Shown piece by piece: positions 22,465 to 34,803 of a stretch of DNA of 64,000 bases. A model generated the notes under the pieces. That model saw only the letters and a list, made by a program, of their open reading frames with translations, made no database searches and was not told where the DNA came from. Position numbers and translations under genes: made by a program. Location of the stretch: the NCBI RefSeq assembly GCF_021018805.1, contig NC_086259.1, positions 1,426,001 to 1,490,000 on the forward strand. Direction: 5' to 3'. This DNA comes from Prinia subflava (Eukaryota; Chordata; Aves; Passeriformes; Cisticolidae). Each line of letters opens with the position of its first letter. Within the stretch, counting starts at the first letter, position 1.

Positions 22465-25400
22465 GAGTTATTCAAAGAACTCCAGTCAAACAACATTAAC
22501 TGACCGGATCCACCCCTCACCTTGAGTGACATCCTGCCCTTCTTTGAAACAGGCATAAGCACATTTAGAAAGAACTGCCACACTCAGGGCTCACCTTCCT
22601 GGGAATTGCTTTAATTCACACCCCACTGGACACCCAGTCCTTGCCAAAAGCACATTTTATATGCCATGCTTCTATTATATGCATGTCTTAATCACAGTAG
22701 AAGCTCTTTTGCTTTGTGGAGCTTTAATTTTTGCTGTGTAACGTTTGGATCACACCTTTTGGAGCAGTTTTACTGGCTGATAAAAAGCCATTACACGTCT
22801 TGCTAAAAGAACAGCCACTGTAACTGCAGAAATAATTTCTGCCACTTACCAGTATATTGTGACCTCGAACATTCCTCCACTTGGTCAAAGGTTCCTTCAA
22901 AACCTGGTTAAAAAGAATAACTCCATGTTCAATGCATCTTGGATTCAAAATACTTAATGTGACCCTACAAGTGTACAACTATTTTTAAGGAATACTTGAG
23001 CAGTAAATCAGAGTATTCAGGACTTGTATTGGAAACTCATCAGACTTAAAAAAACAGTACTGAATTCTGTAACGTAAAAGGTAATAATGAACACTGCTAA
23101 AAATAGAGAAATGCCAATACCCAACATATTCTTAGCATTTTTAAATGCTGATTAGACTACCTCATACGCCTGGAGAGAATTTTTTTTTTTTGGAGTCAAA
23201 ATCAATGTGATGTAAGGGAAAGAACAGCTTAGCAGAGTACTTCGCATTTCAGTGACAAGCCCATCCCCTTACAAATTAACTTCTCAGAAAGTAACGCTTG
23301 CCAGCAAAGGAAGAGGACCAGAGTGCTACCACATTCTACCACAATGTGTTCTAACAAACAGAATGTATTCAAATCTTTTACAAAATGAATCAGAAAAGCG
23401 TCTACCCTGAATAGGTAAAATCACAAGAGACTTGCCTGGTTCAAACAGGGTCTAAATCTGCAATAATACTGTAGAGTCAGGCCTAGGAGAATCTCATCAG
23501 CCAGGGAATTTAAGTAGCTACTTAAAAATGTTGCATGGTATGCAAATTAAAGTCTGTTATCCTTTGGATTAACAGTTAATTACTTCATAAGGACAATTCC
23601 TGTAAAATTACCAAATAATATCTGGCAACCCAGCATTTCGAGGAGGACTCCTAAAAATTATTACAAAATGTGTTGCCAGGTCTGTTGGGGAAAGCATTAA
23701 TAACTGTTGTACAAAAACAATTGTTCAATCAAGGTTTGTCCTTGATTTTGTTTAAAATACAACAAGCCTGCCCTTCCCGTAACCTGGTTCTAAGCAACAC
23801 AAAATCAAATACCAGATCAGTCTAAAAAGTCTCCTGAACCAGTTCTAACAGATGTTCCTTCTTTTAAAAAAGCCATCTATTCACTGGGATCTCTGTTACA
23901 TGGCATAGGTATTTTTACATAATAATTCTTTACTTTGCTTTTACCACACCCATCTAAGATTTCAGTGACGTGAAATGGCAAACAGGCAAGCCCAAACATG
24001 CCCACGCTCTGCAATTTGCTGTTACTTTATACAGGTACAAACTCTGATTCACGGGTTTTACTGGGATTTTGGCATCCTGTACATACATACCACATGTGAT
24101 CTACATTTCTCTGCTGCAATTTGCCTATAAAAAGTTGGGTTGGTGCCCCAGCAGCCCCTGGCTGCTCCCTCCTCACACACCCAAGGACACGGTGGATCTA
24201 AGACAAGCAGCTGCTCAGTGATGGAAATAAGGACAAAGAAATGTGCATCCAGTACCTCAATGCTGGTAGTTTGTGCAAAATAATCCAGGCATGTTGTTTT
24301 TCCACTCGCAATGTTGCCCTCGATACAGATCTGGTGAAAAACAGAGTCACTTTGAACAGTGAACAGTGTGTTAGAAATGCACCCTGCCCATTCCAACATG
24401 CCAGCTCCCTACCCTGGGAACGGATTATTTCATGGGAAGGCACTGGGGATCTCTTTGGATGTTGTGACTCTCCCAGAGCAGCACTTTTTCCCTCCTTGCT
24501 ACCCCCACAGCCAGCCCCTGCCCTGCTTACAGCTTCCTCCCCCCTCCCAGGAGCCCGGGGGTTCCAGTGGGTCACTGCTGCTCCTCACTCTGCCACCACC
24601 CACCTCAGAGACCTGACTACCAGCTTCAAACAAGTGCCAGCTGAAGTAGTCATTTCAGCATCCATTGTATAGCTGGCTTAAACCTTAAGTGGGCTCACAT
24701 TTTTATTTTCAGAAACCTAAACAACTAAAATAAGCTAAGAGAATTTTTTTCAACCGCCTTAAAATAATTTATAGCCCAGGAGAGTTATATAAGGCAATGG
24801 CAAGGCTACACATGCAACACTGAACCCAAAATGCCACCTGTCCTGACACAAGCCCTCACAATTTTATTCCTAACAACTTTTGCACACATCTCTCACAATT
24901 TTATTACAATTTTCACAACTAGACCAGCATAGCCTTGCAAGAGTATGACCCAGTGACAGACCCACCACTACAGTGACACAGCTACGGCCTACGCTTGCCA
25001 ATACACACACTCAGATTATAACTGAATTGTAATGAAAGAGGCTGCACTGTTTATTTTGCTTTCTGAACAAAATACAAATACTTACAATTCTCTTTCTAGC
25101 ATCTTTTTTAATCAGATGCTTATCTAGAATGGAAATAAACAACAGTTAAAATCAAAGTGGTCTTAAGAACTTAGTTATACTGAGCCTCTTAATGTGAGAT
25201 GCTCTAGGACATTGTTAGGTTCCCTATGGCTTAACATGACACTATTTTCTAAATGATCAACCTTCAAGGTTCTAGGTAATTATTGGGTCATGTAACAGAC
25301 ACATTGTGGCACCGACTGACACAGATTTAGCTGAAGTTGAACGCTGTCCCTGACGCTTACAAGTCCAACGCTGAGTGCTCACACTTTCACCACATTTTTG

Positions 25401-25767
25401 CTACATCTGCTGCTCCTCAGTGGGTTTGCGTAGAGGAAAAATGAATTTTAGAAAGACCAGCTGGCGCAGCACCCACTGGCCTCACAGGTCCGGCGGGTAA
25501 GAGCGAGGATTACAGAGCAGCTCCAAAATAAGCACCTTACACCTCAAAACAGGGCAAAAACACTGTCCAAGCCAAGCTGAGCTTACGAGACCCTTCACCC
25601 AGCCAAGCACGGCAGGAAGGCAGGGACGGGCTCGGCGGTCACCCCCGGTCAGAGCTCCAATCTGACCCCGCTCGCTCTTGTTGCCCCAAAGCCGCTCCAG
25701 GGTCTGACCCGGTCCTGCTCCCTCAAAGCCGCTGCACGGTCCGACCCCGCTCCCGGGTCCGACCCCT

Positions 25768-25870
25768 CTCTCGGTCTGATCCAGCTCTCGGTCTGATCCA
25801 GCTCTCGGTCTGATCCAGCTCTCGGGTCTGATCCAGCTCTCGGTCTGATCCAGCTCTCGGGTCTGACCCC
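25768..25870. repeat. 17-18 bp minisatellite in TK2 intron 1 (about 6 units), unit B
   Basis: Six units of CTCTCGGTCTGATCCAG type, the fourth and sixth with an extra G. There are two units more than in unit A, and the order of variants differs from unit C. Confidence 0.9.
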
Positions 25871-26088
25871 GCTCCCGCTCCCCCAAAGCCGCTCCAGCGC
25901 ATCCCGAGGGCTCGCACTGACCCGAAGCCGGGTTCAGGGGCGGTCGCCGGGCCCGTCCCGTCCCCTCCCCGCGGTTCCGCCCCGCACTTACGGCCGGTAG
26001 CGGCGCGGGGCCCGCTCGCTGAGGGGCCGGGGACGGCGCTGCCCGCGCCCCGCTGGCCCCAGGCCCAGGCCGCGCCCCGCCGCCACAT

Positions 26089-26215
26089 TGCCCATCCCGC
26101 TGCCGCCCGGACCCGCACCGGACCCGGCTCCGCCCCGCTCCGGCCCTTCCGCCGCCGCCCCATCACTTCCTCCGCCCCTGAGGCGCTCTGAGGCGGGGCT
26201 GGTTCAGCGCTGGCG
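26089..26215. promoter_or_regulatory. Bidirectional TK2/CKLF promoter, unit B
   Basis: It has the same length as in unit A. The first ETS-like core is changed: CTTCCGC at 26146-26152 in place of CTTCCGG. The second, ACTTCCT (about 26165-26171), is kept. Confidence 0.75.
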
Positions 26216-29200
26216 ATGGCACCGGGATCACCTGCGGGATCGGCTCCGGGATCTCCCCGGCTGGAGGGGCCGTCCCGGGGTGCCAGTCCCGCCGGGCACC
26301 GCCCGGGCAGCGCTGCCGGCCCGACGCGGCTGCCGCTGGACCGGGCCTTCCCCCGCTCGGCGCGGGGCGCGGTGAAGATCGCCCGCACGGTACGGCCTGG
26401 GGCGGCCCCGGGGCCCGCGGCATGGCCCGGGCCGGCGCTGACCCCGTCCCCTCCTGTCCCGCAGCTGGTGGCGCTGGCCGCCTTCATCTGCTTCCTGACC
26501 GCGGGCGAGCACGAGTTCTACACGGGGTATGCCGGCCTGGAGACGGTGACAACCGTCTTCTTCCTGCTGCTCTACCTGCTGAGGCTCGACGTGCGGATGC
26601 GGTGCCTCTACTGGCCGCTAGCTGTGAGTACCCGTGGGCTCCGAGTACCGGGGTGCTCTGGATGTGAGTACCGATGTCCCCTGGCCGTGAGCATTGATGG
26701 ACTCGGGCCGTGAGTACCAATGTTCCATAGCTGTGGGTACGGCTGTCCCCTGGCTGCGGGTACTAATGTCCCCTGGCTGCGGGTACTAATGTCCCCTGGC
26801 TGCGGGTACTAATGTCCCCTGGCTGTGGGTACTAATGTCCCCTGGCTGGTGGTACCAATGTTCCCTGGCTGTGGATATAGCTGTCTCCTGGCTGTGGATA
26901 CTAATTTCCCCTGGCTGTGGATATAGCTGTCCCCTGGCTGTCCTATGGCTGTGGGTCCCAATGTCCCCTGGCTGTGGCTACCAGTGTCCCCTGGCTGTGG
27001 CTACCAGTGTCCCCTGGCTGTGGGTACCAGTGTCCCCTGGCTGTGGATATGGCTGTCCCCTGGCTGTGGCTACCAGTATCCCCTGGCTGTGGGTACCAAT
27101 GTCCCTGGCTGTGGCTACCAGTGTCCCCTGGCTGTGGCTACCAGTGTCCCCTGGCTGTGGCTACCAGTGTCCCCTGGCTGTGGGTACCAATGTCCCTGGC
27201 TGTGGCTACCAGTGTCCCCTGGCTGTGGCTACCAGTGTCCCCTGGCTGTGGCTACCAGTGTCCCCTGGCTGTGGGTACCAATGTCCCTGGCTGTGGCTAC
27301 CAGTGTCCCCTGGCTGTTGCAGCTGCTGGCTGTGAGTGCCAGCAGGGCAGTGAACAGGAGGGATCTCCTGTCCCAGGGGACTTTGTCAGCCAGCCCAGTG
27401 ATTGTTTCTGTACAGGTAAGACAAGCCCTCGTGTTCTGTGGAGGTTGAGGCAGGTTTTCCTAACGGAGCGTTCTGTTCCATCAGTTCTGGATGGCTGCTG
27501 GATCCGGTAACAGCCCTCCCGGCACAGGCACTGTTTGCCTCTTTGCCTTTGTTGTGTAACACCTTCACACCACCAACTAGTCACACACTTTCACCCAAAT
27601 ACCCACGAGTTCTGCTCCTACCTCCCTTTTGTACATGTATTTGCTGCTTCGGTCTATCAGGTGTAGCCAAGTTGCAAAATATATCAGGCAAAAACAACAG
27701 AAGAAATGTAAAATGAGCAAGTTTTACTATAAACACTCTTTTTACCATCAAACCACTGGGTGTCAGTGTCTCAGTGTCCTCTCACACAGATACTGCTGTA
27801 ACTCTGTTTTCATGGCAATCCAGCCATTTTTCACCATGCCTTCTCTGTTGGGAGCTCTCCACGTTCTCCTTCAGGCCTGTATTTCCAAATAAATATTTTG
27901 CTTCCGCTACCTGTTTCAGGATATTTTGAACTCGGTGACTTCAGCGATGTTACTCATCCCTGTGGGCTTGACTGCAGTAAAAATCAAGACCAACAAGGGG
28001 ATAATGGCTGGAGGAGTAAGTAGGAACCTTGTTAACGAATTTCAGTTCTTAAAGTGCAGTGATTTGAACCTCTTGGTACACTGACATTGTGGAAGGACCA
28101 CGCAAACAACTGTCTTGGAAGAACACTCAGCAGTAGCAAACAAGGTACATTCAAGTGTATCTCACAAAAAGAAAATAATCCTCCCATGACTATTAATTTA
28201 AAGATGACAAGAATTAGGAATTGCTGCAGAGAAGTACTGAAACATTCAGAATTTCTAGTGTTTTTAAGTAATCTACATTTGCTACCATAGCTTGAAATCC
28301 CAGGTGGGGGAATCCCTAGCTCTTTTAGAACTATCCAGTTTGGCTATTTGAGAAAAAATTACAACAGTCCTGCTAAAAAGAGTTGAAGCTTTTTAACAGA
28401 CACGCTGGTACCTCCCTCCTGGCATGTACATTCTTGTTTCTGACACAAACTGAGGAATTATGTCAGTTGAACAGGGGTTTTGTTCATACTATGATTGTAA
28501 GAATTCATCTTCTTAAGATTTAACCAAATTAATAGTTTGTGTAACTGATATTTTTAATTCAAATGGCAACTAATGTAATTAACCTTAATAAACAGCTAGG
28601 AGGGGAAGAAAACCCCTCAGTTTTAAAAGTCTCTAGAAGTACAAGATACAGTACAAGCTGAAATGTGACAAGAAACCAAAAGAAACCTCAAACCTACAAC
28701 AGAGGTCTTTCAAACTGAGCTTAGGAGATGGTGGGGGGGAAAGTTGATGGCTTCATTGGCAACAGCATCCTAAAAAGGAGACTTTGTGATAGATTGACTG
28801 TGCTGGAATAGAATTTATATTCTCAGTTGTGAAGTTCACAGAAATTAAAGGTGGGAGCAGGAGACTGAGCAGGTAGCTGGGAACACAAGTTTGGGTGGAA
28901 CATGGGACATCTCCAGTGCTGGGAGGGACAGAATCACCCCCAGCCAGTTCTCCTGAGGCACAAACTGCCTTGAGCTGTCCTCTCCCAAGAGCTCTCCTGA
29001 AAATAACTCCCCTGATCAGATAATTCAGTGCTTTCAGAAAAAACCCTGTGTGCATGTGGGGTGAGGCTGAAGGGCAGGAACTGAGTGAGTTAACTCAGTG
29101 GCTCTTCTGCAAACACATTTTTCCAGTTACCTGCCTGAGGTTGTCTATTTTCTGAGTAGTTTAGTGCATTTTATTCAGTTTGGAGAATGTTTCCCTTTCA

Positions 29201-29704
29201 GAGGAGAAGAGCATTTTCCTGCTGGGCTTGTTTCCACAAATACTGACTTTTCCCCTTGACTTTTTTCAGGGCCAGTCCCATTAATAAGCAATCCTTAAAG
29301 GGACAGAGGGGATTTCATTAAGGATAAAAGCATTGTCTGGCATAATGCAGCATTAGCTTAGCTTTCAAGGAGAGCACCACACTATCTCCAAGGCCTGACA
29401 CAAACATCAAACAGAGCAGGCTCTCTGAAAGGCTGATGGGATGTAAATATGGGTGTTATTTGATTTATCAGCTGTCTCAAATCACACACGTTTTCAAGCC
29501 CAGAACAAAGTTAGGAAGATGTATTTACTGCTACCTTGATGAGTCACTACAGTAAAAGCTCAAGATTTATTGGGGGAACTAATTTTATGATAATTTTTAT
29601 AGGTGTTGAGTCTTATATTGCTTGCTCTCTGCCTTGTTGACATGTTTCTTCTTTGGAAGAAGATTAGCCTTGAGAAAGCAAGAGGAAGGAGTGCTGCCAA
29701 ATAA
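26216..29704 (+). CDS. CKLF: Chemokine-like factor, unit B
   Basis: Exons: 26216-26389, 26465-26623, 27920-28015 and 29603-29704 (stop 29702-29704), 176 codons, uninterrupted. The protein differs from the unit A copy at a few places only. In exon 1 AGPTRLPLDRAFP replaces ADPTRLPLDPAFP. In exon 2 FICFL replaces FIRFL, a Cys in the first membrane segment where the other copies have Arg. Exons 3 and 4 are identical in protein. Cys at that place makes the first hydrophobic segment more membrane-like, and the Arg form is more unusual. Splice sites, start context and polyadenylation signals are kept. Confidence 0.9.
26624..27333 (+). repeat. 23-bp minisatellite in CKLF intron 2, unit B
   Basis: This is the longest allele in the window, about 130 bp longer than in unit A. 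It has extra repeats at the start (the CTGCGGGTACTAATGT type, 26757-26820) and in the middle. The unit with a GATATGGATGT variant, seen in A and C, is missing. Its end shares a GTTGCAGCTGCTG insertion with unit C that A lacks. Confidence 0.95.
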
Positions 29705-29970
29705 GATTGATGTGTTAGTGAAAGAATGAGTTCTCCATCCCGTTTCCCCACTGTCTTTTAAAGAATTTGTATTTTCACATGCTCGATTTTGAATTTCCTG
29801 TGCACTGATGTTTCTGCAAGTATCATTCATAAGTTTTCATACTTTTCCAAATGCAGTTTCAGCGTTGCAATTTCACCAGTTAAAGCTTCAGAGAGAATTG
29901 TCATGTTTTTCTAAACTTAATTGTGTTTTTACCTGTACGAAAATTATTTTCATGGTTGTCGTCTTTCTCT

Positions 29971-29988
29971 AATAAAAAAGAAAATAAA
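29971..29988 (+). terminator. CKLF polyadenylation signals, unit B
   Basis: Two AATAAA hexamers (29971-29976 and 29983-29988), matching those of unit A. Confidence 0.65.
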
Positions 29989-30628
29989 AACGAGCTTAAG
30001 CGCATTAATCTTATTTATTTACTAAGTGTAAAAAAGTACATTAAAGTAATGTACATTTTAAAGAAAAGTAAAAATGTAATGACCCAGTAACCATGCTTCG
30101 GAAAGATTTTGTTGGGCCATGTGAATTGCATGTTAAAGCATTCGCCGAGGCATTTGAATCCTGAAATTTCAGCCTTGAGCGGGGTTTGGCCTGGGTTACC
30201 TGCAGCGGCCCCTTGGAGCCCCAGGCGCCCGGTGGTTCTGTGCTTGGTGTGTTCAGAGTGGCGGGGACAGAAGCCCCCCGGCTCCCTGGTGTCGCTCCAG
30301 CAGCACAGGACAGGCGGAGGTGGCGGCCCAGCTCCATTGTCCCGGGGCTGGGGCCGGGCGCTGGGGCCGTCCCCCACAGCTGGGGATGCTGAAACTTTTT
30401 TTTCACGTTTCCGCAGTGTCACGATTTCCGCTTCCCTCCTTCAGAGAGGAAAAAAAAAAATTTTAAAAAAAATTCCACGGCCAACCCCCCACCCCTGTTG
30501 GAGTCCAGGGGATCCCTCTGACAGCCCTGGAGAGTCAGGGGGCTGTACAGGGGGGTCTGGGATCTGTACAAGGGGGTCAGCCAGCCTCCCACAGAGCCCA
30601 GAAGGACTCTGATTCTGGCTCCTATCCA

Positions 30629-31127
30629 TGGAAGTGAATGCTCACATGAAGGAAGAATCACAGATCCTAAGAATTTAGAAGTAGATAGTAGTTTGTTATA
30701 GAGTATACATGTAGAGATTAGGATTCATAGTATACGGGGCTGAGAGGACAAGATGGAGGAATTGGGGAGTGGCCCCTAGTTTCCTTGTTCTTGTTCTCAT
30801 CCCCCATCTTTTGCTGATTTGGACTTTAGAGATTGGTTTAGAATAGAACTGACATGTTAGCGTAGCAAGTTAGTATTGGTAATGTTCTGTAAACAATAAA
30901 TACGTCTTGGACTGTGGTTGGGTCGGGGGTACGGTACATAAGGTACGGGGCTCTCTGATCCGGGCAGTCCAGCGGCAGCCCAGCGCCAGTCCAACGGCGT
31001 GTCTTGCTTTGCTGGGGACGCCTTGCAAAGCCGAACAAGAACAGTTAGATAATATGAAATAAACAACCTTGATAACTTCAGCTGCTGGACCCACAGTGTC
31101 GTCTCTGCCTTCGGTGTGAAACGCTCA
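30629..31127 (+). mobile_element. LTR-like block, unit B
   Basis: This is the homologue of 10024-10516, directly continuous with the CATG empty site of the unit A insertion. It has the same TATA-like and AATAAA landmarks. An extra TTGTTC is present near 30788. Confidence 0.45.
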
Positions 31128-31157
31128 GGGCAAAGAGAAGACAGAAAACCTTATTAT

Positions 31158-31273
31158 CTTGGGGAACAGCAACCCCAGGGAAATACCCAGGGAACAGCAA
31201 CCCTGGGGGAAGATTTCACCACCTCGGGGAACGGCCACCCCGAGGGGAATCTCGGGGAACATCAACCCGGAGA
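31158..31273 (+). repeat. Array of four tandem hairpins, unit B
   Basis: All four stems and the 8-base loops are preserved. A single A to G change lies in the spacer between hairpins 3 and 4, outside the stems. Confidence 0.8.
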
Positions 31274-31383
31274 CACCCCGAGCCCGAGCCCGCGCCCAGC
31301 CCGAGCCCGGCGGGAGCTCAGGCCGAGCCCAACGCGAGCCCAGCCCAGCCCAGCCCCAGCCCACCCCGCCCGCCGCCGCAGCC

Positions 31384-31491
31384 ATGGAGGACCCCGAGCC
31401 CGCGGGCGCTTCAGCACCGCCCGGGCTGAGCTCGCTGCTCCCCCCACGCGAGTTCCTGCGCTCCCGCAAGGGGCAGCTGCTGCTCTCTGAG
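31384..31491 (+). pseudogene. CMTM3: CMTM3 first-exon remnant, unit B
   Basis: The same 36-codon fragment as in unit A with one substitution (Ala to Pro at residue 12). It again runs into CR1 without a splice donor. The frame upstream is open back to 31159 in this copy, but that part is hairpin and GC-rich leader. Confidence 0.7.
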
Positions 31492-31493
31492 TC

Positions 31494-31649
31494 GGCTGTG
31501 GAGTCTCCCTCTCCGGGGCATTCCAAACCTGCCTGGACATGCTCCTGTGTCACCTGCTCCAGGTGACCCTGCCTGGGCAGGGCTTGGACTGGGTGAACTA
31601 CAGAGGTCCCTTCCAGCCCGAAAAATTCTGGGATTCTGTTGGGATTCAA
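31494..31649 (+). mobile_element. CR1 LINE 3' end fused to the CMTM3 remnant, unit B
   Basis: Same junction and same truncation point as in unit A, so the fusion predates the amplification. One change just downstream, near 31660 (TAG to TGG), opens a longer frame through CR1 and the LTR fragment; that frame is not a gene. Confidence 0.85.
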
Positions 31650-31711
31650 CTTGTTACCTGGAAACACACTTTAATACTGCTTCAAGTAGCTTTTTCAGTA
31701 GCACTGAGATG

Positions 31712-31786
31712 TGTGCTGGTTTGGGCTGGAGTAGAGTTCATTTTCTTCACAGTGACTAATATGGAGCTCAATTTTGAATGCTTAAA
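31712..31786 (+). mobile_element. Old LTR fragment, unit B
   Basis: Homologue of 11101-11175, unchanged in layout. Confidence 0.4.
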
Positions 31787-34058
31787 AAATGCCTTTCATG
31801 TACAGTTAGCCAGAATTAATTTTGTTGAATTGTTTATGATTGACTTTCATCACCGAAGAAATCCAGAGGAGTGCACGTGGATTAGACTAGAAAAAGCTCA
31901 GGAAGTAAAATATAAAGATTTGCTTTTTGCACAACTAATGGTTGCAATTCTGTCATTTCCTGATTCCAGCAGTGTAGGAGAAACAGAACTTTGCCCAAGG
32001 TAACACCAGGGGACAGGACTGCCTTCAGCTCTGGGTGGATTGTGAGAAATGGGTGTTAGGAACAAAAAGTGTTCACAGGGCTGTGTCCTGACAAGTAACA
32101 GTGGCATCCTTTGGGCTGTAACATTCTCTGTACTAAACCATTGACATTTTCTGTGCCATGCAAATTGTATGTCCATAGTGAAATTAGAATTAAGAACAAA
32201 CTGCAGGAGACTGAGCTTCAATTGTATAGAAGCATTTCCAAGAAATCGTTCTTTTGGACTCTTAGAGAAGAAAAAGTTGTGAAAGTTTAATAGCAGATGT
32301 CAAGAATATCTGGTATCCCCCCTACAAAGAAGCTGCAATAAGTAAGATAATTACTTAGCACACAAAATCTTACTTTTAAGCTCAAATTCTAAAGATTTAC
32401 AACAGAGCAGCCGAATGGCATTCCTGGGATCACAAGCTTTAGTGCTTCATTAGGAAATGCTCTCTGTGCACTTACCATTATTGAGTTGCAGTGATTTAGA
32501 AAAGAAACAGCTCACCAGATGGGAGTAACAGGACAGGAGGTGCAGTTCCTGACTGGGTGTGGTTCTCTCAGTGTAATGCGGTTTAGGCAAACCACAACCC
32601 TACAAACGTTGCAAAGCCCCATAACTGAATGTTTCCATCCTGCACTAAGTGCCTGACAAATGTCTGTACAAAGTGATCAAAGTGCTCACGAAGCCTTGCT
32701 TGTTCCAGCTAAACCAACCAGAACCAGTAGGGGAAAAACATTCTGTACTTCTGGGATCATTCCCTGAAAATGACCCCAAAAATCAATGTGAGAGCAGTCT
32801 GAGTGCTGCATTGAAAGGATTCCCTTAAAGGCAACACCCAGAGGGTGAAGCACAAGCGAAGGGCAACTCAGCACTTCCGTTCACAAGTCCAAGAATGAAA
32901 CCCCCACTGGTTTTCTCTACGGACTTGCCAAGTACTTACAGGTCATAATAAACTAATAGTGATATAAACCCAAAAAACACCTGTGTTTTTCTTTAAAAAA
33001 AGAAGTAAAAGAATGCAAACCAATTAAGAAATCAATTCATTTTAGAATTTTTTAGAAATGTTTGAAGAGAGTAATAGTGTCCCATGCACCCTGTATTTTC
33101 ACAGCTCCTCAGCTCAGCCAGAGCAGGGCTGGGGATCTCATGAACACAAATAAAATAAGCTCTCTGTGAAAAGCTAGCTGAAAAAACCCCTTGCAACCTT
33201 TCTACAATCACTTACAAAAAGTGTGTTTTGAGGGGTTTTTAAATGTTTTGCAGTGAATTCAGTGGGACTACCAGTGCACAGTTCTCTTCAGAACTAAGTT
33301 ATGTTGTGATGTCCTGCAGAGCAGAAAGAACTTCCTGAATTCAATGAACTTGCATTCATGTGGACAGGATTAGAGCACAACACCATTTCAAACTGGTAAG
33401 ATCTGTTTAACAAAGCTACTTTAAAACTCAATGCACTTCATTTGCTTCCTCCAATAATAAAATAATGAACATCCTGCTTCTGGTATGAACTGTGTAAAGC
33501 CTGGGCAGGAAGGAGTCAATGCCTTGCTGTGCCTCAGGCACCTGATGGCCACTCAGGATGTGCCTGGAAAGGGGAACCAAGGAGCAGAGGGTAGGGCAGC
33601 ACCTTCCTGGAGCCACTTTTCTGCTCAGGTCGTGGTGCCCACACAGCACAGGGGCACGAGTGGGCAAGAGCCAGAGGGGCATTGACACCACCCAGGCCTC
33701 CAAATGCCCCTGACTCCTGCCAGGGAGGCCCCACCCAAAGGCTCTGCATGGCCCTCAGGGTCACAGCTGACAGAGGAAGCATTTCCCTGGGGAGGGATAC
33801 AGCTGTTCCCATGCTAAATGGAATGTCTGCAACCCTCTGAACCTTTTGTTTGGTGGGTACCACCCCAAGGGACCAAGAGTGGACGTTGACCTGACCAGGG
33901 ACATCAAAATTCCAACAATCCAGCCTCATTGCTTTGAGATCTTTCCAGTACCTACTCTTACCCTTGCCTGCCATACTTTGTGGTATTTTTGTATTTGAAC
34001 AGAAAAGAACCCAAAGAGCTCCACCCCTCCTTTTTACTGCAATTCAATTGTTCAAAAA
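31787..34058. other. Non-coding stretch, no gene recognised, unit B
   Basis: Homologue of 11176-13480 with the 34-bp deletion between 'acaaacg' and 'ttgcaaag' at about 32608/32609. No supported gene is seen. Confidence 0.5.
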
Positions 34059-34378
34059 TCACAGAATCACTGAGGCTGGAAAATACCTCAGAGGTCATTG
34101 AGTCCAGCCTGTAACCAACCACTCTGTCACCCACCCAGAGCACTGAGTGTCACGTCCAGACATCCCCCTGCAGCTGCAGGGGGTCATTGTGGCTGAAGTG
34201 CAGGACCTGGCCCTTGACCCCGCTGGACCTCGTGGCAGTGGCCTTGGCACATCACCCAGCCTGGCCAGGGGCCTCAGCAGGGCCTTCCCGCCCTCCAGAT
34301 CCCATTCCAGGCAATGGGTATCACCCCAGTTAGCCGGGGGTAAACTCAGTGCCCTCCTCCACACCGTCAGGAGAGGTG
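34059..34378 (-). mobile_element. CR1 LINE fragment, unit B
   Basis: Homologue of the CR1 at 13481-13800, adjacent to the TK2 3' UTR. Confidence 0.8.
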
Positions 34379-34797
34379 TGGAGCAGCCCTGGTCCCAGCA
34401 AGGGACCCCATTCCCACCAGGGGGATCCCATTCCCACCATTCTGGGCCCGGCCCTCAGCCAGCTCCCATCCCAGCCAAGGACAGCCCTGGCCAAGCTGGG
34501 GCTGCAGCTTCTCCAGGAGATGCCAGGGGAGAGGGGCCCAAAGGCTCTGTGAATTCCAGGGAGGACCTGCCCCTCCTAACCCAGCCTGGCTGGGGCTGAT
34601 CCCGTGGCTGTCCTGGGGTTGTCCCGCCCGTGCCGTGTGCTCACACTCAGGGTGATCTGCTGGGCTCCAGGGCCGGGCTGGCAGCTCTGTCAAACCAACC
34701 TCCCCCTGCACACAGCGGCCACTCGGGGCTGGGTACCCCGTTCACCCCACTCAGAGAAACCTCAGGTACCCTCCTCAGAGGCCATTGTAATAAACCC

Positions 34798-34803
34798 TTT
34801 ATT
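34798..34803 (-). terminator. TK2 polyadenylation signal (copy spanning units B/C)
   Basis: AATAAA on the minus strand, about 320 bp beyond the stop codon at 35123-35125. Confidence 0.6.

Larger units (their letters stand above)
14546..26088 (-). pseudogene. TK2: Thymidine kinase 2, all ten exons, with in-frame stop in exon 8
   Basis: Exons (minus): 25992-26088, 25086-25123, 24256-24330, 22850-22903, 20813-20902, 19398-19471, 16743-16831, 16359-16438, 15044-15124 and 14546-14644. They total 777 nt (258 codons plus stop; human TK2 is 265 residues) with matching phases and GT/AG sites throughout. Seen in order: presequence-like exon 1, P-loop [28 protein letters not shown]…[16 protein letters not shown] (the ERS motif), [38 protein letters not shown] and the C-terminus NRQHHL. 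Codon 187 in exon 8 is TAG (16395-16397), where relatives have Lys, and YLRT is YLQP. Termination there would remove the arginine-rich lid and the C-terminal helices, so a working kinase is not expected. Everything else is well conserved, so decay is recent. Confidence 0.85.

Noticed and set aside
31539..32003. 154-codon plus-strand frame in unit B
   Set aside because: It is built from the CR1 3' end and an old LTR fragment. Units A and C have a stop inside it, and nothing in it resembles a protein family.
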